From contig RKRR01000125.1 of the NCBI GenBank assembly GCA_007571305.1, forward strand, positions 1 through 46,533: a stretch of 46,533 nucleotides of DNA, given 5' to 3'. Numbering within the stretch: position 1 is the first letter of the stretch; each line of letters opens with the position of its first letter. This document shows, piece after piece, positions 16,744-24,747 of the stretch. Origin of the DNA: Candidatus Poribacteria bacterium. Lineage in GTDB: Bacteria > Poribacteria > WGA-4E > WGA-3G. Below the pieces are notes generated by a model. The model had not been told where the DNA came from. It saw only the letters and a list, made by a program, of their open reading frames with translations, and ran no database searches. The position numbers and the translations under genes were made by a program.

Positions 16744-17025
16744 AACGCAAGTTACTACTCACAAGATCTTAGGCATCCTGTCCCATTTTTCACTGAAACA
16801 ATTTCATGATCATGATTCGGAGGCATTTCGTAGCGTAGGAGACCGTGGGTTTCCTGCGTGTTTATAGTAAAATTCGAAAATAAATTCACACTGTAGCATA
16901 GGCTGTTAGCCTGTGCCATCAGATAACTTCAGAGTTCGTACGACGATATGAGTCTATAAGTAATTACGGAATCTACTATAAGATCACACCCTAACAGGTG
17001 ATGCTACAAACTGGCAACTTGGGTT
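16744..17025 (+). mobile_element. MITE-like element, copy A, interrupted by a hairpin insertion
   Basis: The left end (AACGCAAGTTACTA) and right end (GCAACTTGGGTT) form the family's imperfect inverted ends. The core TTCGTAGCGTAGGAGACCG is at about 16828-16846 and CACACCCTAACAGGTGATGC near 16985. The flanking bases TTATGTATA are repeated exactly at 16736-16744 and 17024-17032, a 9-bp candidate target duplication. Other copies are about 155-160 bp; this one is 282 bp because about 115 bp (roughly 16866-16983) is inserted. The insert holds an 8-pair hairpin at 16897-16915. No gene is present. Confidence 0.75.
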
Positions 17026-17039
17026 ATGTATAGGGCTTT

Positions 17040-17777
17040 TCATACACGTGTATGCGTCAAAGGTTGCCAACCGAGTAGACGTTTCGCCTTTGAGAGGTTA
17101 ATTTCCTTCTGTTCATGATCCCCGGCAATAAAGAAAGCGTCAAAACCCTCGTGTTCAACCGAAATAGCAGCGAGATAGGCAGTCGCTAAATCTTCTTCAT
17201 CTGTCCACCAGATGTGCACTGAGGAATCTTTCGGTTGTGCGTAACGTTCAAGCCACTGTTCACGGGTAGAGGGACCTGTGATCCGCAGAGCGATAAGCGA
17301 CATGCCGTGTTCTCGTGAGAAGTATTCGCAGACCTGCTCGCCGAAGCCTTTTGTTAATCCATAGACCCCAGGATTATCACGAGGCACGACATCCTCATAC
17401 GGAAAATTGTTTCGTGTCCGCTCATGCACGGTAAAGGTGCTCGTGTAGACAGCGTGTCGGATGCCCATTTCCTTCGCCCCATGTAAGACGATATGCAGTC
17501 CCTTCGCGTTCACCTCGTAGTTTGCAACTATGTCGCTGAAATCGGCGACAGAGGACCGATCACTCGTCGGTTGCAGCATCACCATATAGACAAACGTATC
17601 CATCCCTTTCAACGCTTCCTGAACGATATCGGGATCGGTAACGGATCCTTGGATATAATCAACAGATGTGTCTTTGGGTGGGTTCAGGTCAAGTACTCGG
17701 AAATTGTGGTGACTTTTCATGTAAGGGAGTGTCATTGTTCCTACATGACCAGAACCACCTATTAGTAGAACGTTCAT
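17040..17777 (-). CDS. NAD-dependent epimerase/dehydratase (extended SDR)
   Basis: This is a nucleotide-sugar-type short-chain dehydrogenase of 245 residues. The cofactor loop GGSGHVG is at residues 7-13, and Asp30 at the end of beta-2 suggests NAD rather than NADP. The catalytic Ser is near 113 (YTSTFTV) and the YxxxK pair is Tyr139/Lys143 (VYGLTKGFGEQ). The substrate-binding C-terminal part is short for an epimerase, so this may be a compact dehydrogenase or reductase. The ATG at 17777 begins MNVLLIGGSG, as expected. It follows the PhyH gene on the same strand with a hairpin in the 70-bp gap. The substrate is unknown. Confidence 0.8.
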   Translation of the reverse strand: MNVLLIGGSGHVGTMTLPYMKSHHNFRVLDLNPPKDTSVDYIQGSVTDPDIVQEALKGMDTFVYMVMLQPTSDRSSVADFSDIVANYEVNAKGLHIVLHGAKEMGIRHAVYTSTFTVHERTRNNFPYEDVVPRDNPGVYGLTKGFGEQVCEYFSREHGMSLIALRITGPSTREQWLERYAQPKDSSVHIWWTDEEDLATAYLAAISVEHEGFDAFFIAGDHEQKEINLSKAKRLLGWQPLTHTRV

Positions 17778-17808
17778 TTTTTAACTACAGACCTTTCTGC
17801 TCTCCTGC

Positions 17809-17828
17809 CTACCTGTGTCGACAGGTAG
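17809..17828. repeat. Perfect hairpin between PhyH and SDR genes
   Basis: CTACCTGT, loop GTCG, ACAGGTAG is a perfect 8-pair stem with a 4-base loop, 19 bp downstream of the PhyH stop codon on the minus strand. No T-run follows, so it may be a 3' structure, an operator-like palindrome or a small repeat. Confidence 0.4.
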
Positions 17829-17847
17829 AACAATTACTAAACTTTTT

Positions 17848-18708
17848 CTATTCCTGATATGCATAGGCGCGGTGCTGAATCCGCAGATCGAAGTCATCCG
17901 CTGGATCCCACGTCGGCATCTCTGATGGGATCTTGTAATCAAACTGCTCGGTATCCGAAGAATAAGGATTTGTTCGGCGCTCGTGGAGGGCGCGTTGATA
18001 GAGTTTGCAGCGTTGTGTCAAGAACTCCGATTGCCACCATTTATACCGTTCGTTCCACCGCGGTGTCCGTTGATCGAAGTAAATGACCCGGCGGAGCGCA
18101 TCGCTTGTGTTGATTTTACTACCGTGCAGGACTTTGGTATGGTGGAGCAGGATATCACCCGGTTCAACTTCTGCTGGCACTGCGTCTTCACGTTCAAAAT
18201 TGATCTCCCCTCTGTCAATAACCTCCTGTGCCTCTTCGATTCCCCAAAGATGGCTCTTCGGAATTACCCAAACACATCCGTTATCAACGGTGGAATCATC
18301 TATGTATATATCGATATTGAAGATCGGATGGTTCTCACGGATAGCATTGCCATCTCGGTGCCATCGCACAGAAGAACCGTGTTTCGGCAGTTTGAAGACT
18401 AAAGATTCATAGCACGGTATAAAATCGGGGCCGACTATCCGATGTAATAGATCCCCAATGAAGGGATGTGCTAACAACCGCAGGGAAAATTCGTTTGGAT
18501 GGGAGTGTAGATAAGTCAAATAGTAAGGAATCCCTTCCGGGCCACGGTTGCACCAGGGATCTGCCGGTCCACCCGCCAAAATCTCATCAATCAGTCGCTG
18601 ACTTTCACGTTGTATAACGGTGAGTTCATCCCATTGGATTACGCCTTTCAGAATGAGATAGCCGTTATCGTTGAAGAATTGAATCTCGTTGTCAGTAATT
18701 TTTCGCAT
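17848..18708 (-). CDS. Phytanoyl-CoA dioxygenase (PhyH) family protein
   Basis: This is a non-heme Fe(II)/2-oxoglutarate oxygenase of 286 residues. The iron-binding HxD is His117-Arg-Asp119 (RWHRDG), the distal iron ligand is His195 (VLHGS), and Arg206 or Arg207 is placed to bind 2-oxoglutarate. These are the hallmarks of the PhyH fold. Members hydroxylate acyl-CoAs, halogenate, or modify small molecules, and the substrate cannot be read from sequence. The N-terminus (ITDNEIQFFNDNGYLILKG) is typical. It lies upstream of the SDR gene and downstream of the kinase-like gene on the same strand, so the three could form an operon. A second, only distantly similar PhyH gene is at 32906-33742. Confidence 0.88.
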   Translation of the reverse strand: MRKITDNEIQFFNDNGYLILKGVIQWDELTVIQRESQRLIDEILAGGPADPWCNRGPEGIPYYLTYLHSHPNEFSLRLLAHPFIGDLLHRIVGPDFIPCYESLVFKLPKHGSSVRWHRDGNAIRENHPIFNIDIYIDDSTVDNGCVWVIPKSHLWGIEEAQEVIDRGEINFEREDAVPAEVEPGDILLHHTKVLHGSKINTSDALRRVIYFDQRTPRWNERYKWWQSEFLTQRCKLYQRALHERRTNPYSSDTEQFDYKIPSEMPTWDPADDFDLRIQHRAYAYQE

Positions 18709-18753
18709 TTTTAATCTTTCCTTGCGGATTTTTTTAATTTTTCCTTATAGATA

Positions 18754-18782
18754 AGTATGCTACAAGGTGGCAACTTAGGTTA
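18754..18782 (+). mobile_element. MITE-like element, copy B (right-end fragment)
   Basis: Only the last ~29 bp of the family are recognisable: AGTATGCTACAAGGTGG followed by the right inverted end CAACTTAGGTT. The left part is absent. The last bases overlap the stop codon of the kinase-like gene on the opposite strand: the terminal TTA at 18780-18782 is read there as TAA. Confidence 0.65.
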
Positions 18783-19595
18783 AAAATCAGCAATCGCGGT
18801 GTGCCATGCCGAAACGAACTCTTGGACAGATTGATACCTGAACTGTTTGTCTGGCTGTGTCGCTTTTTTTGCGACGTGCCACATAGCATCGTTCCCTTTC
18901 CAGTCATCCCGTGCATCACTGCTGTTGGCGAGCAACACAAATGCTGTCCGCCCTAACATAAAGACGTTTGTCCTTTCGTCAATGCGCGCGCCTTTCTGAA
19001 ACTCCTCCGGTGCCATGAATCGAGTTGAGCCATACAACCGGCCTCGGTCGTTGACAAAAGGTGCTGGATGATAATGGTCAAAATCGTAGAGATGCATCTG
19101 CTTTTTCTCAAAATCATAGATAATACAGCCGTCGTAAAAGTCTTCAGCAATAAACCCTCGTTTTTCAATAAGGATATGGACATCATAGATGACGTTGAGG
19201 GCATCAATAATCTCAGCAGCTGGCAACGCACAGAACCTATCGCGTGGATATATTTCGTCAGGCCCCAGTTCCCTTTCCGGACGCAAACCCTCGCCATCTA
19301 CCCAATTGTAGACCAGTACGAACCCATCAAGTGTAAAGAAAGCGTTGTGTAATCGAGGGAGTGCCTCGTGCTGGACAGAAGCATGAAAATGAACGGCTTG
19401 CTTGAGCCATTTGATACTTTGTGGTGTGCTGCTGTATTTGATGAACCAACGTTGGTTGTCCACCACCGCTCGAAATGACTGACATCCCGAATCGTGCTCA
19501 GGAAATCGATATGTAAGTTCGCCGATCTGCTTCAGGTACGCTTCGATATTTGTGTTAATTTCCGAAATTTCCAGAAGTGGGTGCTGGGTGGGCAT
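18780..19595 (-). CDS. Protein-kinase-like protein with altered catalytic motifs
   Basis: The sequence follows a eukaryotic-type kinase or phosphotransferase fold. A candidate ATP-binding Lys is in WFIKYSS. The catalytic loop aligns as FIAEDFYDGCIIYD where active kinases have HRDxxxxN. A DFG-like LYDFDHY follows, then MAPEEFQKGA (the APE motif) and a helical C-lobe. The catalytic Asp is kept, but HR is changed, the loop Asn position is Cys and DFG is DFD. It may be a weak kinase, a small-molecule phosphotransferase or a pseudokinase. I start at the ATG at 19595 (MPTQHPLLEI), which has GAGGA 8 bp upstream; an ATG at 19610 and a TTG at 19622 are alternatives. The stop codon overlaps a repeat end, so the C-terminus may have been set by that insertion. 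Confidence 0.6.
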   Translation of the reverse strand: MPTQHPLLEISEINTNIEAYLKQIGELTYRFPEHDSGCQSFRAVVDNQRWFIKYSSTPQSIKWLKQAVHFHASVQHEALPRLHNAFFTLDGFVLVYNWVDGEGLRPERELGPDEIYPRDRFCALPAAEIIDALNVIYDVHILIEKRGFIAEDFYDGCIIYDFEKKQMHLYDFDHYHPAPFVNDRGRLYGSTRFMAPEEFQKGARIDERTNVFMLGRTAFVLLANSSDARDDWKGNDAMWHVAKKATQPDKQFRYQSVQEFVSAWHTAIADF

Positions 19596-19816
19596 TTCAG
19601 TTGTCCTCATTGGGAGCAGCAAGACAGTCGCTCAACCGTTTTGCGTCGGTTTTGTGGGGTTGCGATAATAGTATACACCAAAATCAGAAAAAGTTACGTT
19701 TTTCCTTGAAGTGCCACTTAAACGTGCGAATCTCACGTTGAGATACTTGAATGGACTATAGTCTATGATGGGAAGATCTGAGATTAAAAAAGAATAGTGA
19801 GCACTAAAAGATATGC

Positions 19817-19845
19817 TTGCAAGCTTTACCGAAATAGTATATCAT
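19817..19845 (+). promoter_or_regulatory. Probable promoter of the HIT gene
   Basis: TTGCAA, a 17-bp spacer and TATCAT (9 of 12 consensus bases) lie about 95 bp upstream of the HIT gene start. This is the best promoter candidate in the 343-bp gap between the divergent kinase-like and HIT genes; nothing else was recognised in that gap. Confidence 0.4.
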
Positions 19846-19938
19846 ATACGTGTCAAAAAAATTTAATATCTTTTCAACATTTAGAAAACCCAAAAATCAT
19901 ATAACACGGCGTGCTATAGAAGAAATAGGAACCCCTTT

Positions 19939-20433
19939 ATGCGACATAACCTCTTCGTACCGAACAAAATGCCTTATGCCAAAGGAAAAAGCCGTCCAGA
20001 TGTACCCTGTATACTGTGTGCAATTGTGGAGAAAAATGATAAAGTTCAACGACTTGAGGTACATCGAACCGAACGTTTTACCATATCGCTTAATCTCTAT
20101 CCTTATAGTCCGGGACACCTCTTAATTTTTCCGAATAGGCATGTGCTTGACGTACGGGAGTTGAATCAGGAAGAGGTTCAAGAACTTCACGAACTTCAAT
20201 GCCTCTGTTTCGAGGTATTAACGTGCGCCTATCAGCCACGCGGCTTCAATGTTGGCTATAACATGGGTGATGCTTCCGGTGCAAGCATCCCACATCTTCA
20301 TCTGCACGTTGTCCCTCGATATCCGCGTGAACTGGGATTCATGGACGTTATTGGTGGTGCGCGCATCATCATTGAAGACCCAAACGCCACACAGGAAAAA
20401 CTCGTACAAATCTTTCAAGAGTTGAGAATATAG
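19939..20433 (+). CDS. HIT family nucleotide hydrolase/phosphorylase
   Basis: This is a histidine-triad protein of 164 residues acting on AMP-linked nucleotides such as Ap4A or adenylylated compounds. The catalytic triad HLHLHVV lies in SIPHLHLHVVPRY, with GYNMGDASGAS before it. The N-terminal CILC pair is reminiscent of zinc-binding members. Length and motifs fit the group containing the mycobacterial Ap4A phosphorylase-like protein (Rv2613c) better than the shorter HinT proteins. The start at 19939 lacks a Shine-Dalgarno; ATG at 19969 (MPYAKGKSRPD) is equally possible. rhaI follows 76 bp downstream on the same strand. Confidence 0.85.
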   Translation: MRHNLFVPNKMPYAKGKSRPDVPCILCAIVEKNDKVQRLEVHRTERFTISLNLYPYSPGHLLIFPNRHVLDVRELNQEEVQELHELQCLCFEVLTCAYQPRGFNVGYNMGDASGASIPHLHLHVVPRYPRELGFMDVIGGARIIIEDPNATQEKLVQIFQELRI

Positions 20434-20509
20434 TTATCAATTGCGATTAAGTTAATTTTACAAGGGATGCTCTTAACTGAAAACTACTCTTCAAGAAAGG
20501 AGACGCAGA

Positions 20510-21724
20510 GTGAGCAATCTCGCATACGATCTTTTCGCTGAAACATTAGAAAAACAGGGAATTCAGGTAGAGGCTATCAAAGCCCATCTCAAGGAACAAC
20601 ACATCGAAACGCCGTCATGGGGTTACGGTAATTCCGGGACTCGGTTCGGTGTCTTTGAGCAACCCGGTGCAGCGCGAAATGCCGCCGAACGTCTGGAAGA
20701 TGCAGCGACCGTCCATCGTTTCACCGGTATCGCCCCCACTGTCGCACTCCACATCCCATGGGATAAGACAGACGATTGGGGGGCATTGAAGCAGTACGCT
20801 GCGGATGTCGGTATCGGTATCGGCGCGATCAATCCGAATGTCTTCCAAGATCAGGCGTATAAACTTGGAAGTGTCTGCAATCCGGATGCCGACATTCGTC
20901 AGATCGCAATCGATCACATGCTAGAGTGTGTTGACATTATGAAGAAAACAGGCTCCGATCTGCTCAGTTTGTGGTTCGCAGACGGGACTAATTTTCCGGG
21001 TCAGGCGAACTTCAGGAAACGCAAACAGTGGATGGAGACGGCGTTAGCCGAAGTCTACGATGCACTCCCAGATGCCACCCGCATGCTCATCGAGTATAAG
21101 TTCTTTGAACCTGCATTTTATCACACCGATCTCCCCGATTGGGGAACCGCCTACCTGATGGCAATGAAACTCGGAGAGAAAGCGCAAGTCCTCATCGACC
21201 TGGGACATCACCCACAAGGCACGAATATTGAATTCATCGTCGCCTATCTGATCGATGAAGGGAAGCTCGGCGGGTTCCATTTCAACTGCCGAAAGTATGC
21301 AGACGACGATCTGACGGTCGGCTCTATCAATCCACAAGAACTCTTCCTGATTTACACCGAACTGGTCGCCGCAGAACTCGACCCCAACACGGAAACCAAC
21401 ATCGCTTACATGATCGACCAGAGCCATAATCTGAAACCGAAGGTGGAAGCAAGTATTCAGTCTGTCTGTAATCTTCAGAAAGCGTATGCCAAGGCACTGC
21501 TCGTCGACCGAGAAGCACTCGCAGCTGCACAAGATGCCGCCGACTTGGTTGAAGCAGAATCCATCCTTCAACGCGCCTATGAAACGGACGTAAATCCACT
21601 GGTGGAGCAGGTCCGCTTGGAGATGGGGCGCGATCCACATCCGTTGACAGCATACCGGAAGAGTGGTTACTATGAGAAAATTAGTGCCGCTCGTGTCGGT
21701 GGTGAAAGTCAAGGCTGGGCGTAA
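20510..21724 (+). CDS. rhaI: L-rhamnose isomerase, Pseudomonas/Thermotoga type
   Basis: This enzyme interconverts L-rhamnose and L-rhamnulose, the first step of rhamnose catabolism. The 404-residue protein matches the metal-dependent TIM-barrel isomerase of the Pseudomonas stutzeri type. Conserved segments include [10 protein letters not shown] near residue 37, a metal-site region with [40 protein letters not shown] (His and Asp metal ligands) and the C-terminal YRKSGY. The start is GTG at 20510 with AAAGGAG 7 bp upstream. Related isomerases act on several aldoses, so activity on other sugars is possible. No rhamnulokinase or aldolase gene is nearby. The Gfo/Idh/MocA gene downstream could share a sugar pathway, but two repeats separate them. 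Confidence 0.9.
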   Translation: MSNLAYDLFAETLEKQGIQVEAIKAHLKEQHIETPSWGYGNSGTRFGVFEQPGAARNAAERLEDAATVHRFTGIAPTVALHIPWDKTDDWGALKQYAADVGIGIGAINPNVFQDQAYKLGSVCNPDADIRQIAIDHMLECVDIMKKTGSDLLSLWFADGTNFPGQANFRKRKQWMETALAEVYDALPDATRMLIEYKFFEPAFYHTDLPDWGTAYLMAMKLGEKAQVLIDLGHHPQGTNIEFIVAYLIDEGKLGGFHFNCRKYADDDLTVGSINPQELFLIYTELVAAELDPNTETNIAYMIDQSHNLKPKVEASIQSVCNLQKAYAKALLVDREALAAAQDAADLVEAESILQRAYETDVNPLVEQVRLEMGRDPHPLTAYRKSGYYEKISAARVGGESQGWA

Positions 21725-21790
21725 GTATTCAGAAATTGCAATTATTTGTAGGCGAGCTGACACGAAGTTTGAATACTTCATCGGATGATT

Positions 21791-21852
21791 TCCGAACGTG
21801 CGATAAATAGAACGACTACGAACCGGTCCGTTTGTAGTAGGGAAACCATTCA
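21791..21852. repeat. TTTGTAGTAGGG repeat family, rearranged copy
   Basis: The right half of the family (ACGTGCGATAAAT, then GACTACGAAC at 21814-21823) is followed directly by a left half (TTTGTAGTAGGGAAACCATT from 21831). The order is therefore inverted relative to the intact copy at 24684-24747. This suggests two neighbouring partial copies. The rest of the 357-bp gap downstream of rhaI holds the MITE-like copy C. Confidence 0.5.
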
Positions 21853-21870
21853 TAGTCTGTCAATTATCGA

Positions 21871-22026
21871 AACCCAAGTGGCTATGGACACAATTTTAGA
21901 GAGGCATCTGCTATGTTTCTGCGAAAACGCTCAGGATCTGCAGCAGTTCGTAGCGTAGGGTGTTGGTCTCCTGCGCGCGAAGATGCACAACCTAACAGGT
22001 TATGCGACAAGGCGGTAACTTAGGTT
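21871..22026 (+). mobile_element. MITE-like element, copy C
   Basis: This is an intact 156-bp copy running from AACCCAAGTGGC to the right end GTAACTTAGGTT. It contains the family core TTCGTAGCGTAGGGTGTTGG and the tail CCTAACAGGTTATGC. The bases TTATCGAA occur at 21864-21871 and again at 22025-22032, an 8-bp candidate target duplication different from those of other copies. It ends 55 bp upstream of the Gfo/Idh/MocA start, so it occupies that gene's probable promoter region. Confidence 0.75.
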
Positions 22027-22081
22027 ATCGAATTATTTTTTTATCAAAGTGCGCCTTTCTTATGGAAAATCATTGAAACAG

Positions 22082-23023
22082 ATGAGAAAAATTAAAATCG
22101 GAATTATCGGTTCGGGTGGGATGGCTCGTCACCACCTCGTACGATTCGCTTCAATTCCAGATGCCGAAGTCGTTGCAATCGCCTCCAGAAACGAACAGAC
22201 AGGCACTCAACTCGCCAAAGAACACAATACCGTCTTTATGCCTGAATGGGATCGTCTGGTTGAACGTGAAGACATAGAGGGTATCGTTATCTGCACTCAC
22301 AATGACAGTCACGGTGAGATGACTCTGGCGGCGTTGCGATCGGATAAACACGTTTTTGTAGAATACCCACTCGCCAGTGATATTGGTGAGGGAGAAGCGG
22401 CACTGCGGTGTGCTGAGGAGCGCGGTCGTGTCCTGCGGGTCTCACACCCAGAGGCCGTTTCCAATACCCACAAAGCACTCAAGAAAAAAATAGGGGAACT
22501 CGGTGACCTGTTGCTGACCTCTTTTGTCCGTCTTACACCCGGACGGGGCGTGCGCCCTGAGATTCTTTTTAACCTGCCGATATCGGGAACACCCGCACAC
22601 TTTTTCATCTACCATATCTATCCGATTGTAGACTTCTTTGGCGGTACTTCGTCCGTTAAAAGAAATGCTACCTACGAAGGATTAAGGGAAAACGGACAAT
22701 ACGACGGGTTTGTTAATACACTTACCGTCGAATTTAAACGTGGCGGTATCGGACAGTGGACATGGGCAGGTGGCATCGCCATTAACGCCGCTGAAGAACA
22801 TGAACGATATGTCCTCACCGAAGGCACGATAAGCGATGCAGGTGGTGAATGGCACTGCACAACACCCGCCGGCGTGACACCGCTCCCCATGTCGGACTTA
22901 TCACAACCGACGCTTCAAGCGTTATGGTTATCCGAGGTCCGAGATGCTGCTGACCAACCGCCATGCTTAGAGGACGCGGCGGTTGCGTTGGAGGCAATCC
23001 GTATCAGTCTTGCCTCTGAATAA
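22082..23023 (+). CDS. Gfo/Idh/MocA family oxidoreductase
   Basis: This is an NAD(P)-dependent sugar or inositol-type dehydrogenase of 313 residues. The Rossmann loop is IGIIGSGGMARHH at the N-terminus. The EKP-equivalent reads VEYPLAS, so the usually catalytic Lys is replaced by Tyr, which suggests altered chemistry or loss of classical dehydrogenase activity. The C-terminal domain contains FFIYHIYPIVDFFGG, with His residues at the place of the family's catalytic HxxD/His motif. I start at the ATG at 22082 (MRKIKIGIIG); a GTG at 22049 would add 11 residues lying next to the repeat. It converges on the alpha/beta hydrolase gene with 4 bp between stops. Confidence 0.82.
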   Translation: MRKIKIGIIGSGGMARHHLVRFASIPDAEVVAIASRNEQTGTQLAKEHNTVFMPEWDRLVEREDIEGIVICTHNDSHGEMTLAALRSDKHVFVEYPLASDIGEGEAALRCAEERGRVLRVSHPEAVSNTHKALKKKIGELGDLLLTSFVRLTPGRGVRPEILFNLPISGTPAHFFIYHIYPIVDFFGGTSSVKRNATYEGLRENGQYDGFVNTLTVEFKRGGIGQWTWAGGIAINAAEEHERYVLTEGTISDAGGEWHCTTPAGVTPLPMSDLSQPTLQALWLSEVRDAADQPPCLEDAAVALEAIRISLASE

Positions 23024-23027
23024 CCCA

Positions 23028-23801
23028 TCACAGCGTCCGTTGAAACCATGCAACCGATCTGGCGATTACCGCTTGCTCCCAGGCGACAGTATTAAAAGTG
23101 TGGTCGGCTTTGTCAACAATTTCAAGTTCCGTCAAAGCATCGCGTTCACACATCAATTCGTAGTACCGTCTGCCGTGGGAAACCGGCACGACATCATCCC
23201 CGCTGCCGTGGATTACGAGGAGTGCACCGGCAAACTGCTGAATTGAGGCGGAAGGAGATAAGTGAGGGAGTTCCTCATAGAATGCTTCTCCAACGATGTT
23301 CGGGTTTAACTGCGCTATTTCCTCCGGTGTCGGTGTGTTTTTGGCTCTCTCCAGAATTTCATGTTTTCGATCTGGTGGATCATCCGAGAGTGGTGCCCAC
23401 ATCACTGCTGACTTCACACGTATGTCTTGCCCAGAGACACACGCCGCGACACAGCCACCCATACTCAAACCCAAAATACCGATGCGTTCAGGATCTACCC
23501 CTTGCATGGTGGTGAGAACGTCAATTGACTTGATGGCATCAGAAATCTCGCCACTGATCGTCATCTCCGAGAAATCGCCTGCACTGTCCCCAGAACCGCG
23601 AAAATCGAAGCGGAGTACATAGAATCCGATAGTGGCAAGTTCTCGCGCTGTCTTAACGAATATTCTGTGAGGCTCAACTTTCGTTCCAGTGAACCCATGA
23701 AAAAAGACAACTGCCGGACATGGCGCATTGTAACCCACTGGTGAATGCAGTATTCCGTTTAACTGCTGTCCGTGATTGTAAAATACGATCGGTCTTTCCA
23801 T
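23028..23801 (-). CDS. Alpha/beta hydrolase
   Basis: This is a serine hydrolase of 257 residues with the complete triad. The nucleophile is Ser113 in GLSMGG, the acid is Asp202 or Asp203 in HGSGDDVVP and the base is His234 in KADHTF. HGFTG (35-39) forms the oxyanion-hole region and FDFRGSGDSAG is typical of the esterase/acyl-peptidase-like group that includes cinnamoyl esterases. There is no signal peptide, so it is cytoplasmic. The ATG at 23801 has AGGA about 6 bp upstream. It is transcribed divergently from comFC; the shared 81-bp region carries promoter-like elements on both strands. Confidence 0.85.
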   Translation of the reverse strand: MERPIVFYNHGQQLNGILHSPVGYNAPCPAVVFFHGFTGTKVEPHRIFVKTARELATIGFYVLRFDFRGSGDSAGDFSEMTISGEISDAIKSIDVLTTMQGVDPERIGILGLSMGGCVAACVSGQDIRVKSAVMWAPLSDDPPDRKHEILERAKNTPTPEEIAQLNPNIVGEAFYEELPHLSPSASIQQFAGALLVIHGSGDDVVPVSHGRRYYELMCERDALTELEIVDKADHTFNTVAWEQAVIARSVAWFQRTL

Positions 23802-23816
23802 TTTATTTCCTTTTTC

Positions 23817-23875
23817 TTGACATCAAGACTTATTTATGGTAGACTTATTATATAATAACTTTTTATTTCAGTCAG
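23817..23875. promoter_or_regulatory. Divergent promoters, alpha/beta hydrolase and comFC
   Basis: On the plus strand, TTGACA (23817-23822), a 17-bp spacer and TAGACT (23840-23845) point toward comFC, with a start near 23852. On the minus strand, CTGACT (23870-23875), a 17-bp spacer and TATAAT (23847-23852) point toward the hydrolase gene. The -10 regions nearly touch and share the palindrome ATTATATAAT, so the two promoters probably compete. Confidence 0.5.
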
Positions 23876-23882
23876 GTGGCAC

Positions 23883-24635
23883 GTGCGATCAAAATCAATC
23901 GGCTTGCATATACTCCCTTTATTGCGTGATATGTATGAAACCGCAATAATTTTCCTCTATCCCGCAGAATGTCGGGTTTGTACGGAATTTCTTGGGGCTA
24001 CGACCATACCTTATATCTGTAATAACTGCTGGCAGGATATCCACTACCTCGAACCGCCTTGGTGCGATATATGTGGCACACCGAGTATCAATGGACTTTG
24101 CGACCCTTGTGCTACCACCCCACCGCGCTACGGAAAACTGAGATCTATAGCATTCTATCAAACGACACTCCAACAAGCAATACATTTCTTTAAATTTGAA
24201 AAGAAAAAAGCGTTCGCGCAACACCTCATTCAACTGCTAAATGCCCATATTCCCTTGGACTATAGTATTCCGGAATACGACTTTATTTTGCCCGTTCCAA
24301 TTCATAAAAAGCGACTGCGCGAACGCGGTTTCAACCAGGCGACGTTACTTGCCAATGGGATTGGGAAATCAGAAGGGGTACCCGTTCTCACAGGTACATT
24401 GATTCGGCATCGGCATACACAGGCACAAAGCGGTTTGGATAGAGAAGCACGCCAGAAAAACCTTATTGGTGCTTTTGAAATTCGGAATCCAAGGATGCTC
24501 AACGGAAAACGACTCCTTGTCATCGACGATGTTTTCACTACCGGTGCTACGATTCGTGAAATAGTTAATGAATTATGGACTGCCGATCCCGCCGAGATCG
24601 ATGTGCTAACGTTGGCGAGAAGGCGAGAACTTTAA
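23883..24635 (+). CDS. comFC: ComF-family phosphoribosyltransferase-like protein
   Basis: This 250-residue protein has an N-terminal Cys-rich zinc-ribbon region (CRVC, CNNC, CDIC, CDPC pairs, about residues 31-79). A type I phosphoribosyltransferase-like domain follows, with the PRPP loop LLVIDDVFTTGAT. ERGFNQATLLA and the RQKNLIGAF segment are ComF hallmarks. ComFC proteins take part in DNA uptake in competent bacteria but are also found in species not known to be competent. The GTG at 23883 has AGGTGG close upstream; ATG at 23931 (MYETAIIFLYP) is an alternative and better matches the usual N-terminus. It is followed by a 363-bp gap before smc. Confidence 0.88.
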   Translation: MRSKSIGLHILPLLRDMYETAIIFLYPAECRVCTEFLGATTIPYICNNCWQDIHYLEPPWCDICGTPSINGLCDPCATTPPRYGKLRSIAFYQTTLQQAIHFFKFEKKKAFAQHLIQLLNAHIPLDYSIPEYDFILPVPIHKKRLRERGFNQATLLANGIGKSEGVPVLTGTLIRHRHTQAQSGLDREARQKNLIGAFEIRNPRMLNGKRLLVIDDVFTTGATIREIVNELWTADPAEIDVLTLARRREL

Positions 24636-24683
24636 ATCCATCATTATTGCTTTGTCAGCAGGTTTTGATGATAAGACTATCTA

Positions 24684-24747
24684 TTTGTAGTAGGGAAACC
24701 ATTCCTTGTCCGTATGGAAACGTGTGATAAATCGCAAGACTACGAAC
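24684..24747. repeat. TTTGTAGTAGGG repeat family, intact copy
   Basis: This 64-bp unit starts TTTGTAGTAGGGAAACC and ends GACTACGAAC. Its ends are imperfect inverted repeats (TTTGTAGTAG against GTTCGTAGTC). It lies in the comFC-smc gap (24636-24998). The same gap also has inverted 10-mers TGCTTTGTCA (24648-24657) and TGACAAAGCA (24766-24775) around it, and a 12-bp palindrome AGATAATTATCT at 24962-24973 just before smc. No gene was seen in the gap. Confidence 0.5.
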
